In this document: piece by piece, positions 1 to 9,533 of the stretch
How positions within the stretch are numbered: position 1 is the stretch's first letter
Layout of the letters: each line of letters starts with the position of its first letter
From: CBDCWQ01 sp965223435
GTDB taxonomy: Bacteria > Myxococcota > Kuafuiibacteriia > Kuafuiibacteriales > Kuafuiibacteriaceae
DNA: 64,000 nucleotides
Reading direction: 5' to 3'
Assembly: GCA_965223435.1 (NCBI GenBank)
Contig: CBDCWQ010000023.1
Location: 1,054,001 to 1,118,000 of the forward strand
The notes under the pieces: model-generated
What the model was told of the DNA's origin: nothing
Databases searched by the model: none
What the model saw: the letters and a program-made list of their open reading frames with translations, nothing else
Program-made: the position numbers and the translations under genes

Positions 1-818
1 CCGGTGGGAGCGTTGCCCGCACCCGCGCCAACGAAGGAACCGACGAAGAGCGTGAATGGCTCACTGCTTAAATCGTGTCGGCTAACGGTTGGGCCCTCTA
101 GGAGGACAAAGTAGTCGCTGGGATTGGTACTCGCTTGGCCTATCGTTTGACCGAAAGGATTGATCCCAGTGGTTCCGACGGTAATTTCGTTGTTTCCCGA
201 GATGACGGAGACGGATCCCTTAAGGATGGCCGCAGGTTCGGTGCCAGCAGTTTTTCCAGGAATCTTCTTCCAGACGAGGACCGTTCGGCCACTTTGGCTC
301 GTGGCGTTAGTGACGTCGTCGGGAAAAGGACGCGCGATCGTATTCACGCGGAAGGTCATGGTGCCGTCTCCGTTGTCGACAACCAAGTCGGGCTCGTCTC
401 GGACCCCGATGTGCTCGTCAACCCGTAGAAACTCTGGAAAGCCGGTGCGGGGATTGATTTGGACGCCGCTGGGTTTTTCCGCGTAGCTCAACGCGACCGA
501 ATATGTGACGCCCAGAGTGTTTTCGACCGGAATGCCGCTCCCCGTTGGTGCGCGGCCGGCCAAGAACTCGTTTGTCAGGATAAAGTGCCCCTGCGCGTCG
601 GTGCCCAGGATGTCGTCGTTGATCTGGATTCTGTCTGGCCCGAACGCTTGAAACGTAACGGCGGTCGCTGAAGGACTAAAGAAGCCGTTTTGAGCGAAGG
701 CGTTCTCCGTGATGTCCTCCAGCAACTTCTTGAAGTAATTGAGCCACCGGTCCCTGAAATCAAGAAACCCAAGAAGCCGTTTGGGGGCGATGCTGACGAA
801 TTGGTCTCCGGTAGCCAT
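1..818 (-). CDS. Phage fibre-region structural protein, partial (C-terminus beyond the left edge)
   Basis: An open frame runs on the minus strand from an ATG at 818 to the window edge without a stop (272 codons). A GAAGGG ribosome-binding sequence sits about 6 nt before the ATG, and the gene starts 18 bp after the stop of the gpI-like tail gene. The protein begins MATGDQFVSIAPKRLLGFLD, has a short charged helical stretch (WLNYFKKLLEDITENAF), then long beta-rich, Gly/Thr/Asn-rich sequence. I recognise no named domain. Its place after gpI and its composition suggest a tail-fibre or receptor-contacting component; this is inferred from position. Confidence 0.7.
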   Translation of the reverse strand, partial: MATGDQFVSIAPKRLLGFLDFRDRWLNYFKKLLEDITENAFAQNGFFSPSATAVTFQAFGPDRIQINDDILGTDAQGHFILTNEFLAGRAPTGSGIPVENTLGVTYSVALSYAEKPSGVQINPRTGFPEFLRVDEHIGVRDEPDLVVDNGDGTMTFRVNTIARPFPDDVTNATSQSGRTVLVWKKIPGKTAGTEPAAILKGSVSVISGNNEITVGTTGINPFGQTIGQASTNPSDYFVLLEGPTVSRHDLSSEPFTLFVGSFVGAGAGNAPT

Positions 819-836
819 AGTGTCCCTTCGCCTTCC

Positions 837-3068
837 CTAGGGAAAGGTGTTTATCTCCAGCGTGTCCGAATCCACTGGGAGTTGAAATACTTCGGTCTCA
901 TCGATCTCGACTTGTGCACTCGCGTCGTGTCGGTATCCGACCGTTCCCTGAGTAAGGTCCTTCGCAGTTACAAGGCTCGCAATCTCTGCTCCGTCGACGG
1001 TTACCTGGATACGATGCCCCAACGACTCATTTACGACCGTAATGCGTAGGGTGTAGTTCACATCCGGAAGTAGGTTGAACTCGATGGCACCGAGGTTCAC
1101 CGTGGCGAGATTCGTGACCGCCCCGGTAACCACACTCTGCACTCGAAGTGTTTGATCAAAAGTATCGATGAGCACACGGTAGTGATTCAGAGCATCCGTG
1201 TAGTAGAACAGCAGCGAGAAGGCGCTGCCTGAGACGTCACTTCGCCCCCGGAGTCGGGAGGAGAAAACGTACTCCCGCCAAGCGCTCGAACCAGCGACGA
1301 TCGCAAAAGTCTCCTGGGCGACGGTGGTATCTGAAAGCCGCATCATGCCGTTTTCGATAGGTACGTTCCCGGATGATAGGGGTGCCCATTGAAGGTCGTC
1401 GCCTTCCACTTGAAAGAGATCCAGAAAATCCAGATAGGTGATGTTCCAACGCTCACCCACACCGCGCATGAGGCGGAGCATCCGCTTAATCAAGGTACGA
1501 TCAATGCTTCCATCATCCGCGATACGAAGGTCGGACCGGTACTCATCATCAGCCGCAAAGGATTCGTCTACGACCTCCCAGTCAGACTCGGGCAACACCG
1601 TGCCTAAACCTGTTCCTTGCAGCACGATTTGACTTGGTGTCGGCCGCGAGAGAACGAGAGCGCTCTGACCATTGAGTGGCCCACTGGTCAGCCGAAAACG
1701 ATCGCTTTCCTTGATGTCCCCAGAAAAGCTTCCGAAGTTCAAATCGATGGTAACGCCATCGGCGGAAAACGCCTTCTTGCCGCTGTCGACCAGCGCTTCA
1801 TTTTCGACCGTGGCTGGAAGGTTGATCACCCACGGATCTCGGCCCTCGTGCTCCTCGCCTAGTTCAGTCTCGTCCAGGACCCAGCGAAAATCGAACCAGT
1901 TCCAGATACGCATGCGGGCACCCCCGGTGATCAGACGAAGGGCATTGATGATGGCATCCTCGGGACCTCTGGTTCGCCAAAGGCGACCGCTCACTGCAAT
2001 GAGTCGCCGGAGCGTTGCATCGTCAATGGAATCGGTGATTTTCTTGAGTTCGGCTTCTTTGGTCCAACCAACGATTGTCTTGAGGTGAGGCAGGAATCGG
2101 TCCGGGATCTTTTCCACTGACCATAGGTCCGGGATGGATTGGATCCGATCGATGGTGTCCCGCCAGAGCTGGTTGGGCCCCTCGATAAACCTTCGCAGAA
2201 ACTCGGTGCCAGGGGACTGGAGATCTTGGCGACGGATCTCGAAGATGATGAACCGGTACATATCCAGCGGGAAAGCCGGGGGCGGAGGTGGCTCGGGGGT
2301 GATCGTGTTAAAAAAGTAGCTCTCTTGGGTCGCATTTCCGTTCGCGTCTTCGAAATCCACTCGGACTTCAAGGACGGTCTCATCCAGAAGGAACGATGTC
2401 TTTTCGATGGTTACGATGCAGTCGAAGCCGTCGGCTACAATGGAGGAAGCCGCCCCATCGAATGGCGGTTGAAACACACCGTTCACGATCGCCGGCTGGG
2501 CCCCGCCGCCCCCTTCCTCTACGGTCACGTTGACCGACGCCTTGACCACCTCAACGTCCGCATCATTCAAGCGGAAGCTGATGGGCGTACCGGGGAATAC
2601 ATCCGCGGATCCCGGAGCCGGCACCTGAGCATTGATGAAAGGGGGGATGTCGTCTTCGGTCACAAAGAAAAAGGACGTAGAAACCGTATTCGGGGTGAGG
2701 GCCAAATCTTGGCCGAACACGGTCCAGTCGATGCGTCTGAAATTTCCTAGTTGAACCTCAGGATCAATGACGACATCGAAGCCTCCGGTCCCGGCCGGGG
2801 TGATGCTGGAGCCCGGCCCTTGAAAGCCTGACTCAAAAACCCCGTTCTGGATAACGTTGACCGGCGCACCACCACCGCTGGAGAGAGTCACGGTGATGGA
2901 GCTTTGGTCGATGCCACTTTCGACGTCGTCAATTCGAAAGAGCAGGAGAGACTCGCGGGGCCGATCAACACTCGCATGCGGCGGAGAAACGTTCACGACG
3001 AATGGTGCAAACGTCTCTGCTACCGGTGCGCCACTATGGCCGAGAATATCGATCTTGTGTTGCCCCAT
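837..3068 (-). CDS. Tail protein I-like baseplate protein with N-terminal Ig-like repeats and C-terminal lectin-like domain
   Basis: 743 aa with three parts. Residues about 20-250 hold two tandem beta-sandwich-like repeats that align with each other (first copy has NGVFESGFQGPGSSI, second has NGVFQPPFDGAASSI). Residues about 265-420 form a helical domain typical of phage tail protein I / tail_TIGR02242 proteins, rich in Arg/Trp (RRFIEGPNQLWRDTIDRIQ, LWRTRGPEDAIINALRLITG). The last 180 residues resemble a jelly-roll LamG/concanavalin-type fold (AFSLLFYYTDALNHYRVLID). It probably links the baseplate edge to fibres and may bind glycans. It lies downstream of gpJ as in P2-like tails. The domain names rest on sequence pattern only. 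Confidence 0.7.
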   Translation of the reverse strand: MGQHKIDILGHSGAPVAETFAPFVVNVSPPHASVDRPRESLLLFRIDDVESGIDQSSITVTLSSGGGAPVNVIQNGVFESGFQGPGSSITPAGTGGFDVVIDPEVQLGNFRRIDWTVFGQDLALTPNTVSTSFFFVTEDDIPPFINAQVPAPGSADVFPGTPISFRLNDADVEVVKASVNVTVEEGGGGAQPAIVNGVFQPPFDGAASSIVADGFDCIVTIEKTSFLLDETVLEVRVDFEDANGNATQESYFFNTITPEPPPPPAFPLDMYRFIIFEIRRQDLQSPGTEFLRRFIEGPNQLWRDTIDRIQSIPDLWSVEKIPDRFLPHLKTIVGWTKEAELKKITDSIDDATLRRLIAVSGRLWRTRGPEDAIINALRLITGGARMRIWNWFDFRWVLDETELGEEHEGRDPWVINLPATVENEALVDSGKKAFSADGVTIDLNFGSFSGDIKESDRFRLTSGPLNGQSALVLSRPTPSQIVLQGTGLGTVLPESDWEVVDESFAADDEYRSDLRIADDGSIDRTLIKRMLRLMRGVGERWNITYLDFLDLFQVEGDDLQWAPLSSGNVPIENGMMRLSDTTVAQETFAIVAGSSAWREYVFSSRLRGRSDVSGSAFSLLFYYTDALNHYRVLIDTFDQTLRVQSVVTGAVTNLATVNLGAIEFNLLPDVNYTLRITVVNESLGHRIQVTVDGAEIASLVTAKDLTQGTVGYRHDASAQVEIDETEVFQLPVDSDTLEINTFP

Positions 3069-3077
3069 GGTAAAACT

Positions 3078-4280
3078 CTAGGGAATCGGCCCCACGCACC
3101 AGCGCTCAGTGGTTCCTGTGTTCGGGCAGAAACCGATAAAATGTCTCTGGGGCACCAATCGATCGGCAATCATGACATCGTGCGGGTACAAGTTTACGTT
3201 GCCGGGAAACGTAAGGAGATTGGGAACCCGCGCGAACTCCCCTCGCTGAGCGGCGTCCACGCCGATGGTTCGGCAAGTAAACCTCTGCGTTCGCTTGTTG
3301 GGTGAGTTGCCGATTCCAAACTCGCCTTCGCTCGCGTAACCGGGGCGAACGGAAAATGTGACATCCTGGAGGATTGCGCCAAAGGGAAGGTTGTTGTTCA
3401 CCGCCAGCATATCCGAGCCCATCGGGCTCATACGTTCCGGAAGGAAAAACGGCGTGACCCACACGTCAGGGTCGTCGGGAACCTCATTGATGGCCGCGCC
3501 TCGAATGAGGGGCGAAGCATTCGCGCCGACCCGCGCACCGATTGCATAGCTTTCAGGTAGATTGCGAACCTCGAAGGTACTTGTTGTGGCGCCGAGAATG
3601 TAAAGTCGATGGGCCTTAACCGTCTGTGACTTGTCTGTTTCAATGATCTCGATGTACTCCCCAGGGCGATAGCCATCGGCCAACGGATTGTTGGGGGCGA
3701 CGTCCAGTGTGGCGTACTCGCCAGCCGTAGCCGCACTGTTTAGTGCGTAGACGTTTGGATTGGCACGGTTGGTTCTCTTTCCAAGTCCAATCGAAACCCA
3801 GTTTAAGACGGCCCCAGAGCCGTGGGGGACTTCTTCCACAAACGCAAACAGGTGGTCCTTAGACGCCAGGATGAACATGTCCGCCGTGAAGTCCACGCTG
3901 CCTAAGTCCCATCGACCGTGGAAGTCGTTGGTGGCCCCATTGCCCACTCGGGCTTCGAGATCGTTTGAGATGCTGAGCTTCGGCGCGATGTACCAATACA
4001 AATACCGAGTCGCGGTCTGTAGCTCCATCTGGAGCCCAAAGTTTTCGTTCCCGTTTTCACCATTGCTCTCGTAGACGATATCGGTGGATGCAGTCTTGAC
4101 GTGCTGAATCATCCCGGTCGCAACCATCGCCGAATCAAGGGCGTCGAAAATCTCTTGGCGCGTTGTAGGTCTAGGGATGGGGGTCCCGGTATCAAAGGGG
4201 GACCCGGGTGGATGGGGCCCAGGGCCGCTGATCGAATCGGCTGTAACCCCATCGGTAAATCTAAAGATTGACGCCACCAT
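3078..4280 (-). CDS. Beta-rich phage fibre/baseplate-periphery protein, paralogous to part of the 790-aa protein
   Basis: 400 aa, no named family recognised. The segment around residues 40-165 (TRQEIFDALDSAMVATG, DIVYESNGENG, FILASKDHLFAFVEEV) parallels the middle of the 790-aa protein encoded at 4949-7321 (DIVYRSDGED, DYMFFGDKDEIHIFVFAEG), and both end in a Gly-Pro-containing tail. The two genes therefore look like diverged copies of one structural module. The gene lies 9 bp from the gpI-like gene and abuts the next gene upstream. A role in host recognition is inferred from its position. Confidence 0.65.
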   Translation of the reverse strand: MVASIFRFTDGVTADSISGPGPHPPGSPFDTGTPIPRPTTRQEIFDALDSAMVATGMIQHVKTASTDIVYESNGENGNENFGLQMELQTATRYLYWYIAPKLSISNDLEARVGNGATNDFHGRWDLGSVDFTADMFILASKDHLFAFVEEVPHGSGAVLNWVSIGLGKRTNRANPNVYALNSAATAGEYATLDVAPNNPLADGYRPGEYIEIIETDKSQTVKAHRLYILGATTSTFEVRNLPESYAIGARVGANASPLIRGAAINEVPDDPDVWVTPFFLPERMSPMGSDMLAVNNNLPFGAILQDVTFSVRPGYASEGEFGIGNSPNKRTQRFTCRTIGVDAAQRGEFARVPNLLTFPGNVNLYPHDVMIADRLVPQRHFIGFCPNTGTTERWCVGPIP

Positions 4281-4682
4281 CTACTCCGAGAAGCCGTCAT
4301 CCAGGGTGTGCCGCACCACACCGGACAGGTAGCCAGGTTCCTGGCGTTGGTCGGGTGTACCACCCTCGACGACGCCAAGACCCTTGAAGAGCGCAACCGC
4401 ATCGATAAACGAGGGATCGGACGCGGTATTGTCGAAGTTAATGCCCGGGTCGACGTCGAGTAGGAAGCCATCGTCAAAGACGGTCAGGCCGCCGAGACTC
4501 GGGCCAGTGACCATCAGATCTCCGGCGCGATGGGCCTCGGTCTTTCCATTTATACCACCAACCGAAATAGTGTTGTGGTGGTGGTCTCCGAGAACCGCGA
4601 CATCGACCAATGTGAATCCCTCTTGTGCCGCCGCCGGTACGACGAAGTCATGATCCAGAATGTCAATTTTGCTCTGAGCCAT
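4281..4682 (-). CDS. Small phage protein sharing an N-terminal tag with the gpI-like protein
   Basis: 133 aa, acidic and Gly-rich. It begins MAQSKIDILDH, very close to the MGQHKIDILGH that opens the 743-aa gpI-like protein; the remainder differs. A HHH cluster lies near residue 34. The ATG shares its A with the TAA stop of the gene before it (TAATG), so translation is coupled. Function unknown. The common N-terminus may be an assembly or docking peptide of the fibre cluster, which is inference. Confidence 0.6.
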   Translation of the reverse strand: MAQSKIDILDHDFVVPAAAQEGFTLVDVAVLGDHHHNTISVGGINGKTEAHRAGDLMVTGPSLGGLTVFDDGFLLDVDPGINFDNTASDPSFIDAVALFKGLGVVEGGTPDQRQEPGYLSGVVRHTLDDGFSE

Positions 4683-4936
4683 TATGGGGTCCCCATGTCC
4701 TCAGAGGCCAAGAGCCCCTCTAAGAATCCACATGCCCAGGCCACGCATGGGTCTGACGTGTGCGACTTGCGGAGCTCTTTCTTGGTCCACTCTCTTGAAC
4801 CGACAACCAGCTTGCCTGTTCGTCCGATTTTCCGAATGAGGTTCGGCTCGGCCTCAAGTTCCTCTTTGATCTCCTCCCATGAAGTGCACGTGAGGCTCAT
4901 GGAGCCATCTGTTTCCGCTGTCCAAGTTCCAGGCAC
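4682..4936 (-). CDS. Small hypothetical phage protein
   Basis: 84 aa, charged, with a helical segment EEIKEELEAEPNLIRKIGRTG followed by a short Cys-Trp-containing end (DPCVAWACGFLEGLLA). No family recognised. It is tightly packed between the 790-aa fibre-region protein (12 bp upstream) and the 133-aa protein (1-base overlap), which supports its being a real gene of the operon. Confidence 0.5.
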   Translation of the reverse strand: MPGTWTAETDGSMSLTCTSWEEIKEELEAEPNLIRKIGRTGKLVVGSREWTKKELRKSHTSDPCVAWACGFLEGLLASEDMGTP

Positions 4937-4948
4937 GTCATCCTCCTT

Positions 4949-7321
4949 CTACGATGGAATCGCCATCGGTTGCGGCATCGGTCCGATCGCAATGGGTTGG
5001 CCGACCGTGTCGTCGGGGTTGTTGTTGAATCTCTGAAGCATTGGAACGACGTAGTAATACTGACCATCCCGGTCGCGAATGAACCTTTTATTGGTGATCC
5101 GTTTGCTGAGGACGTGATAGTATCGAAGACGTCCTCGCCATTGATCTCCAGTCACGTCGTTGACGATCACGCCAAGTAAGCCAAAGCGTCCTGTTCTTTG
5201 GCTCGGGTCTAATTGAGCTACCTCTGTGCGGGGGACTCGATCCAGGCGCGCCGTAAAGCCACCAAACGTGAGGTGACGAGCATCGTTCTGACCGTTGTGG
5301 TCACGGTATGTCGGGTCATTGTGTCGTGATCGATTACTGACCTTCACCTGTCCGCTGTTGTTCTCATAGACGGTGCTGTAGTGAAGAGGAGCGGCGATGA
5401 ACATGGGTTGAGGATCTTCCCCGACCAATGCCCCCTTCTCGTAGGACTCCTGGAGGATATCGACGGTAATTCCGAAACCAGACCCCTCCATGCCTCGCAC
5501 GGTGAATCCCGGATCGTTTACGGCTTCGGTGATCTGAACATTGGTCGCAGCGCTATTTGGAGTGTTGTGGAGAAGATTTACCCCATCACCGTTCAGCGTC
5601 GCGGCAATATTGAGCAGGGAACCAGTGATGGCCACGGCCGTGCTTGCGGCGACGTCTGCGGCGGAAGTGTCTCCACTGACATCGATCGGAGTCCCGGTTC
5701 CACCACCGACGGCGTCGAGATTGTAGTAGAACGTAACGATGTTCCCTTCGCCATCGTCGATCGTGAATGAATCGACGTCATCGACGAGCAGTGATTTCGC
5801 GACGCAGTTGATGCGTCCGGTTGCTCCGACGGGGCCGATGCCCTGGATGAAGGCGCTCTCGATAAACTCTCCGGTGTGGCTTTCACCGTCCGCATCCACG
5901 GAGTTCACCTTTTGGCCGACGATTTGAATGTTATCACCGACCTGATAGCTCGGCCCAGGAGAGAGGTTCGCCGGATCCTCGGTTGAGCCTACGCGAAGAA
6001 CGACGTTGGAACCTGCCGTAACCGAGCCCTGGAGCGTAAAGGGCGTCACCTGAATCTGTGACGGGAGTGGTTCCATCGACCCCAGGTGGAGTGCGGTTAC
6101 ACCCCTTCCTTCGGCAAAGACGAAGATATGGATCTCGTCCTTGTCGCCGAAGAACATGTAGTCGTATTCAACGAAGGATCCTCCCTTGGGGTCACCCATG
6201 GGGTGCTCTATGAAAGTGTCGTGGTCTCCCCATTTATCGAAATCTTGGTCTGGGAACGGAGAGCCATTGGTCATGTCCGCACACCATTGCGGCTCTTGGT
6301 TGCTTGTATTGCTGTCTTTGAACCAGCCGGCCCAAAAATGGGTGGAGGAACTCGTTACATTGAAGTGATACCAAAGAGGATTAACGCCCGCGCCATCCTG
6401 AAGCTGTCCAGCGGGGTTGATGTGGACAAACGAACGATCCCACGCTGCGAACATCGCAAACTCAATACCGGCGGTGTTGTTGGTGTCCGAACCCATTCCC
6501 TGATTGTTTTGGCTAAAGCGTCCGAAGCGTAGCGTCATCTTCTTGCGGCTGTCTTCACCATCCGATCGGTAGACAATGTCATCCCAGGTGTCTTCATTGA
6601 CCTGATTTGTGCCGCGCCATTGCTCAAGTTGCCACCCCGTGTCGAGGATGTTTTGATGTATGATCTTGAAGAGGTCGAACGTCGAAAAGGCGGGCCGATC
6701 TTTGAGATACCATTCCAAACTTGATTCAGTCGGAAAGCTTCCGAGCACGCCATAGAGGTCCGAGATGCGAACTGAGTTTGCGCTGTTTCTCTTGCCTATC
6801 GGGAAAGGCGCGATCTGGAGGGTCTTGTTCGCGGGATTCGGAAAGACGATGACCTGGTGCACGACTGGGCCGGCATCATTTATAGTATGGGGCTCGGCCG
6901 GGAAATTGGCGCTTGCCGCAGTGAAATCGGCGGCCGCCAGCACCGTAAATGAAATCGTCGTGCTCGGGTCTTCAAAACGCATGCCCTCGAGCCGTACGAA
7001 GTCACCCGATGGGTCTACGGATGCAATGCGCACGATCCAGTTCTCCATGCGCCCACCGTAGATTCCGCTGTCGTTGGTGGCGTTGCCTTTAGGGGTGTTT
7101 TGAAGAAGAACGTAGCGCCCCTCGAAGTCGGCGGCCGGAGAGAAAAAACCAGCGCTGTAGAGTTTGTCGCGGTCGGCTTCCGCAGTTCCGGTCGTTCCAA
7201 CATCAAAGACCGAACCAGTTCCCGTAACTTTGGGAAGGGGTGCGGAAACTGTACCATCAGGCGGCCCGTTGATCGGGTGTCTCTGGTAAACCATTCCTGA
7301 ACGTCGAAACAACTTCGTCAT
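4949..7321 (-). CDS. Large beta-rich fibre-region structural protein
   Basis: 790 aa, one of the largest products of the fibre cluster. The N-terminal third is a beta-rich presumed structural region. The middle (about residues 215-430) carries the module shared with the 400-aa neighbour. Around residues 520-620 is a Gly/Asp/Asn-rich segment (FTIDDGEGNIVTFYYNLD, TAVAITGSLLNIAATLNGDG) of a kind often seen in tail and structural phage proteins. The C-terminus is aromatic and basic (GRLRYYHVLSKRITNKRFIR). It follows gpJ by 8 bp. Likely a tail fibre or baseplate appendage; no enzyme motif is seen. Confidence 0.65.
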   Translation of the reverse strand: MTKLFRRSGMVYQRHPINGPPDGTVSAPLPKVTGTGSVFDVGTTGTAEADRDKLYSAGFFSPAADFEGRYVLLQNTPKGNATNDSGIYGGRMENWIVRIASVDPSGDFVRLEGMRFEDPSTTISFTVLAAADFTAASANFPAEPHTINDAGPVVHQVIVFPNPANKTLQIAPFPIGKRNSANSVRISDLYGVLGSFPTESSLEWYLKDRPAFSTFDLFKIIHQNILDTGWQLEQWRGTNQVNEDTWDDIVYRSDGEDSRKKMTLRFGRFSQNNQGMGSDTNNTAGIEFAMFAAWDRSFVHINPAGQLQDGAGVNPLWYHFNVTSSSTHFWAGWFKDSNTSNQEPQWCADMTNGSPFPDQDFDKWGDHDTFIEHPMGDPKGGSFVEYDYMFFGDKDEIHIFVFAEGRGVTALHLGSMEPLPSQIQVTPFTLQGSVTAGSNVVLRVGSTEDPANLSPGPSYQVGDNIQIVGQKVNSVDADGESHTGEFIESAFIQGIGPVGATGRINCVAKSLLVDDVDSFTIDDGEGNIVTFYYNLDAVGGGTGTPIDVSGDTSAADVAASTAVAITGSLLNIAATLNGDGVNLLHNTPNSAATNVQITEAVNDPGFTVRGMEGSGFGITVDILQESYEKGALVGEDPQPMFIAAPLHYSTVYENNSGQVKVSNRSRHNDPTYRDHNGQNDARHLTFGGFTARLDRVPRTEVAQLDPSQRTGRFGLLGVIVNDVTGDQWRGRLRYYHVLSKRITNKRFIRDRDGQYYYVVPMLQRFNNNPDDTVGQPIAIGPMPQPMAIPS

Positions 7322-7329
7322 AATTTCTC

Positions 7330-9531
7330 CTAGGCCGGCGGGACCACCGTAATGTTGATCGCTCCGGCGACCGGAAGCTCTCTGGGCTGAAGGACAACAT
7401 CTGCGCTCGGGACCGTAAGATTCACGTCAGTGATGGATTCGTTTTCGTCGGACTTGAATATCTCGTGGATGATGCGGTCGGTTGGGATCTTCCCCCCGAA
7501 CGTCCATTCAAATGTGATTCCATCTCGCTTGAGGGCTTCTGGCTGAATGAGTTGAAGCAGACGATTTTGGACTTGCGCCTCGGTCACGCTGCCAAACACC
7601 GTGGCCGTGATGTCGATTGGCTTCTGGATGTAGTTGACGGCGGATACCTCTTGGTTGGCGAGGATGCGTTTTCGCTTTACCGGTGTCACAAACGGGTTGC
7701 CGTTGAAAAACGTACTGACGGCCTCAATTTGCTCGGGTGAGAGAAGCCCTGCGCCCGCGGCTACTACGACCAACTCGATCGTTTTGGGCCCGAAACCTTC
7801 TTCAATCGCCTTGGAACGCGTGATGCGAACGACCGATGGATCAAGATCGCTGGCCCGAAGCACGAGGTTTGTAACGTCATCAGGACCGAGAGCGACCTCT
7901 TTGACGCGAAAGGAAGCTGGGCCCTCGATTTTTGCGCGCTCCAGGCTTTCAGTCGTGGCGCCCTGCGCCTCCGCCCATCCGAGCGCGGGTCTCGGATTGA
8001 ATACCTTGCTAACCAGAGTGAGTCCCGTCTTGTCCTGGGCGATGGAAAGCGCGCCGACGTTCCCATCTATGTCGGCCCCAAATCGGTACGTAGCGACGAT
8101 ATTTCCTACCCCGACCGGCGGGATGGCTCCGCTTGCTCCGTCCCCGAAAATAAACTCCGGCTGATCGTCGTCGACGAGCTCTATGCGGTAGTGCCGGTCC
8201 GTTGGACGGCTCGCGAGGAAGTTTTCGACGCGTGTCCACTGGGTCCCCGAAACGGAGAGCGCGTCGCTTCCAGAGATAAAGTTGGGCTTGCTGCCCCGGA
8301 ATCTCTGGTTCGGCGTGCCGTTGGAGTCACCAAGCGGCGACTCGGTGTGAAAGCGACCCTGGGTCACGTTGCGTTTCAGAAACTGCTTGCCGGTGTCGAT
8401 TCGGATCCGGTCAATCTCCGGCGACGTGGCGCCGCCGCCGACCGAAATGATGCGATAGCGGATCCAAAATGCAGAGACCCCGTTATGTGTTCCGAGGGAC
8501 CAGTTTCGCGTGATGGTCTGGGGAAACGCAAAGGTCACCTTGCCGCCGGCCAATAGATTCCCGGTGGCATCACTTAGATCGTCGAGGGCCTCCCATTCAG
8601 ACCCCACCGTGTATGCATTGGCATCGGTACTGGGGGACGACTGACCGAGTAAACCAACAGTCTCCACGACGTTTTCGCCGGCCAAGAACTGCACAAAGAG
8701 GTCTTCGAAAGCCCCTGAGGCGTTGAGGCGAACCCGAACCTTCGTGCCCGTTCGATCCGATGTTCCGAGGTAGCCCGAAAGTACAAATCGCAGTGACGTC
8801 GCGGTTACGAGCGTGACGGTGTCAGGCCGTGCTTTTTGCACGTTGCCATCAAAGTATTCCCAGACCCCAGTGAGATTCAGGCCGGGGGTCTTGATCGCGA
8901 GGTCTATCTCTCCCCACATCGCTTGCTTGTGGCCAAGGTACAGCGCGTCTCCTTCACTGCCGAGCGGCCCACCTGTGCCGCCTAGAGGGGTTGTCCAGGG
9001 GCTAAAGTCTTGGCCTGCCGTTCCATCATTGGCCTGTGCCGTGAAGTCCGCGAAGACACCGCTGGCCGTGGCAAAGCAGGCCGACAGTTGGTCGGTCCGC
9101 TCCAGTGAAAGGCTCTCAAGCGCCTCGAAGAACCGAGCTGGCTCGTTGTCGGTGGCCCGCGTGGCTGCCTGCGCGAACTGTGAGATCGCCTCGGTCGTCG
9201 AGCTGGTCACCTGAGAGAGTTCGTAGACGAGGTCTGCTTGCGCTGGTGTCGCAGGCCTGAGTTGGAAATCGATGAGCTGGAGCATGTTCCGGACGGTTTC
9301 GGTCAAACGCGCCGTGCGGAGCGTGCTCTCGTTAGCCACCAGATCGATGAGCGTGTTGTTCAAGTGGGCTGTTAGGGCGAAGGCCCGGAGCACTTGCATC
9401 AAAGGTTCCTGAGGACTCTCGTCGGTGATCTCGGGAACGTTTGTGCGTGTGAATTGAAGCAGCGCCTCCAGAATCTGAGGGTAGTAAAGGGCCGAGAAAT
9501 CGAAATCAGGGGTCTCGATCTCAGTTGCCAT
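7330..9531 (-). CDS. Baseplate J-like (wedge) protein
   Basis: 733 aa. The N-terminus (IETPDFDFSALYYPQILEAL, PQEPLMQVLRAFALTAHLNN, TVRNMLQLIDFQLRPATPAQ) is characteristic of gpJ/gp6-type baseplate wedge proteins, and the C-terminal third (VKRKRILANQEVSAVNYIQK) fits the conserved wedge part of that family. It is longer than P2 gpJ (about 300 aa) because of a beta-rich central insertion, as in the larger baseplate J proteins. It lies 2 bp after the gp25-like gene, the usual pairing in contractile injection machines. Confidence 0.85.
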   Translation of the reverse strand: MATEIETPDFDFSALYYPQILEALLQFTRTNVPEITDESPQEPLMQVLRAFALTAHLNNTLIDLVANESTLRTARLTETVRNMLQLIDFQLRPATPAQADLVYELSQVTSSTTEAISQFAQAATRATDNEPARFFEALESLSLERTDQLSACFATASGVFADFTAQANDGTAGQDFSPWTTPLGGTGGPLGSEGDALYLGHKQAMWGEIDLAIKTPGLNLTGVWEYFDGNVQKARPDTVTLVTATSLRFVLSGYLGTSDRTGTKVRVRLNASGAFEDLFVQFLAGENVVETVGLLGQSSPSTDANAYTVGSEWEALDDLSDATGNLLAGGKVTFAFPQTITRNWSLGTHNGVSAFWIRYRIISVGGGATSPEIDRIRIDTGKQFLKRNVTQGRFHTESPLGDSNGTPNQRFRGSKPNFISGSDALSVSGTQWTRVENFLASRPTDRHYRIELVDDDQPEFIFGDGASGAIPPVGVGNIVATYRFGADIDGNVGALSIAQDKTGLTLVSKVFNPRPALGWAEAQGATTESLERAKIEGPASFRVKEVALGPDDVTNLVLRASDLDPSVVRITRSKAIEEGFGPKTIELVVVAAGAGLLSPEQIEAVSTFFNGNPFVTPVKRKRILANQEVSAVNYIQKPIDITATVFGSVTEAQVQNRLLQLIQPEALKRDGITFEWTFGGKIPTDRIIHEIFKSDENESITDVNLTVPSADVVLQPRELPVAGAINITVVPPA

Positions 9532-9533
9532 GT

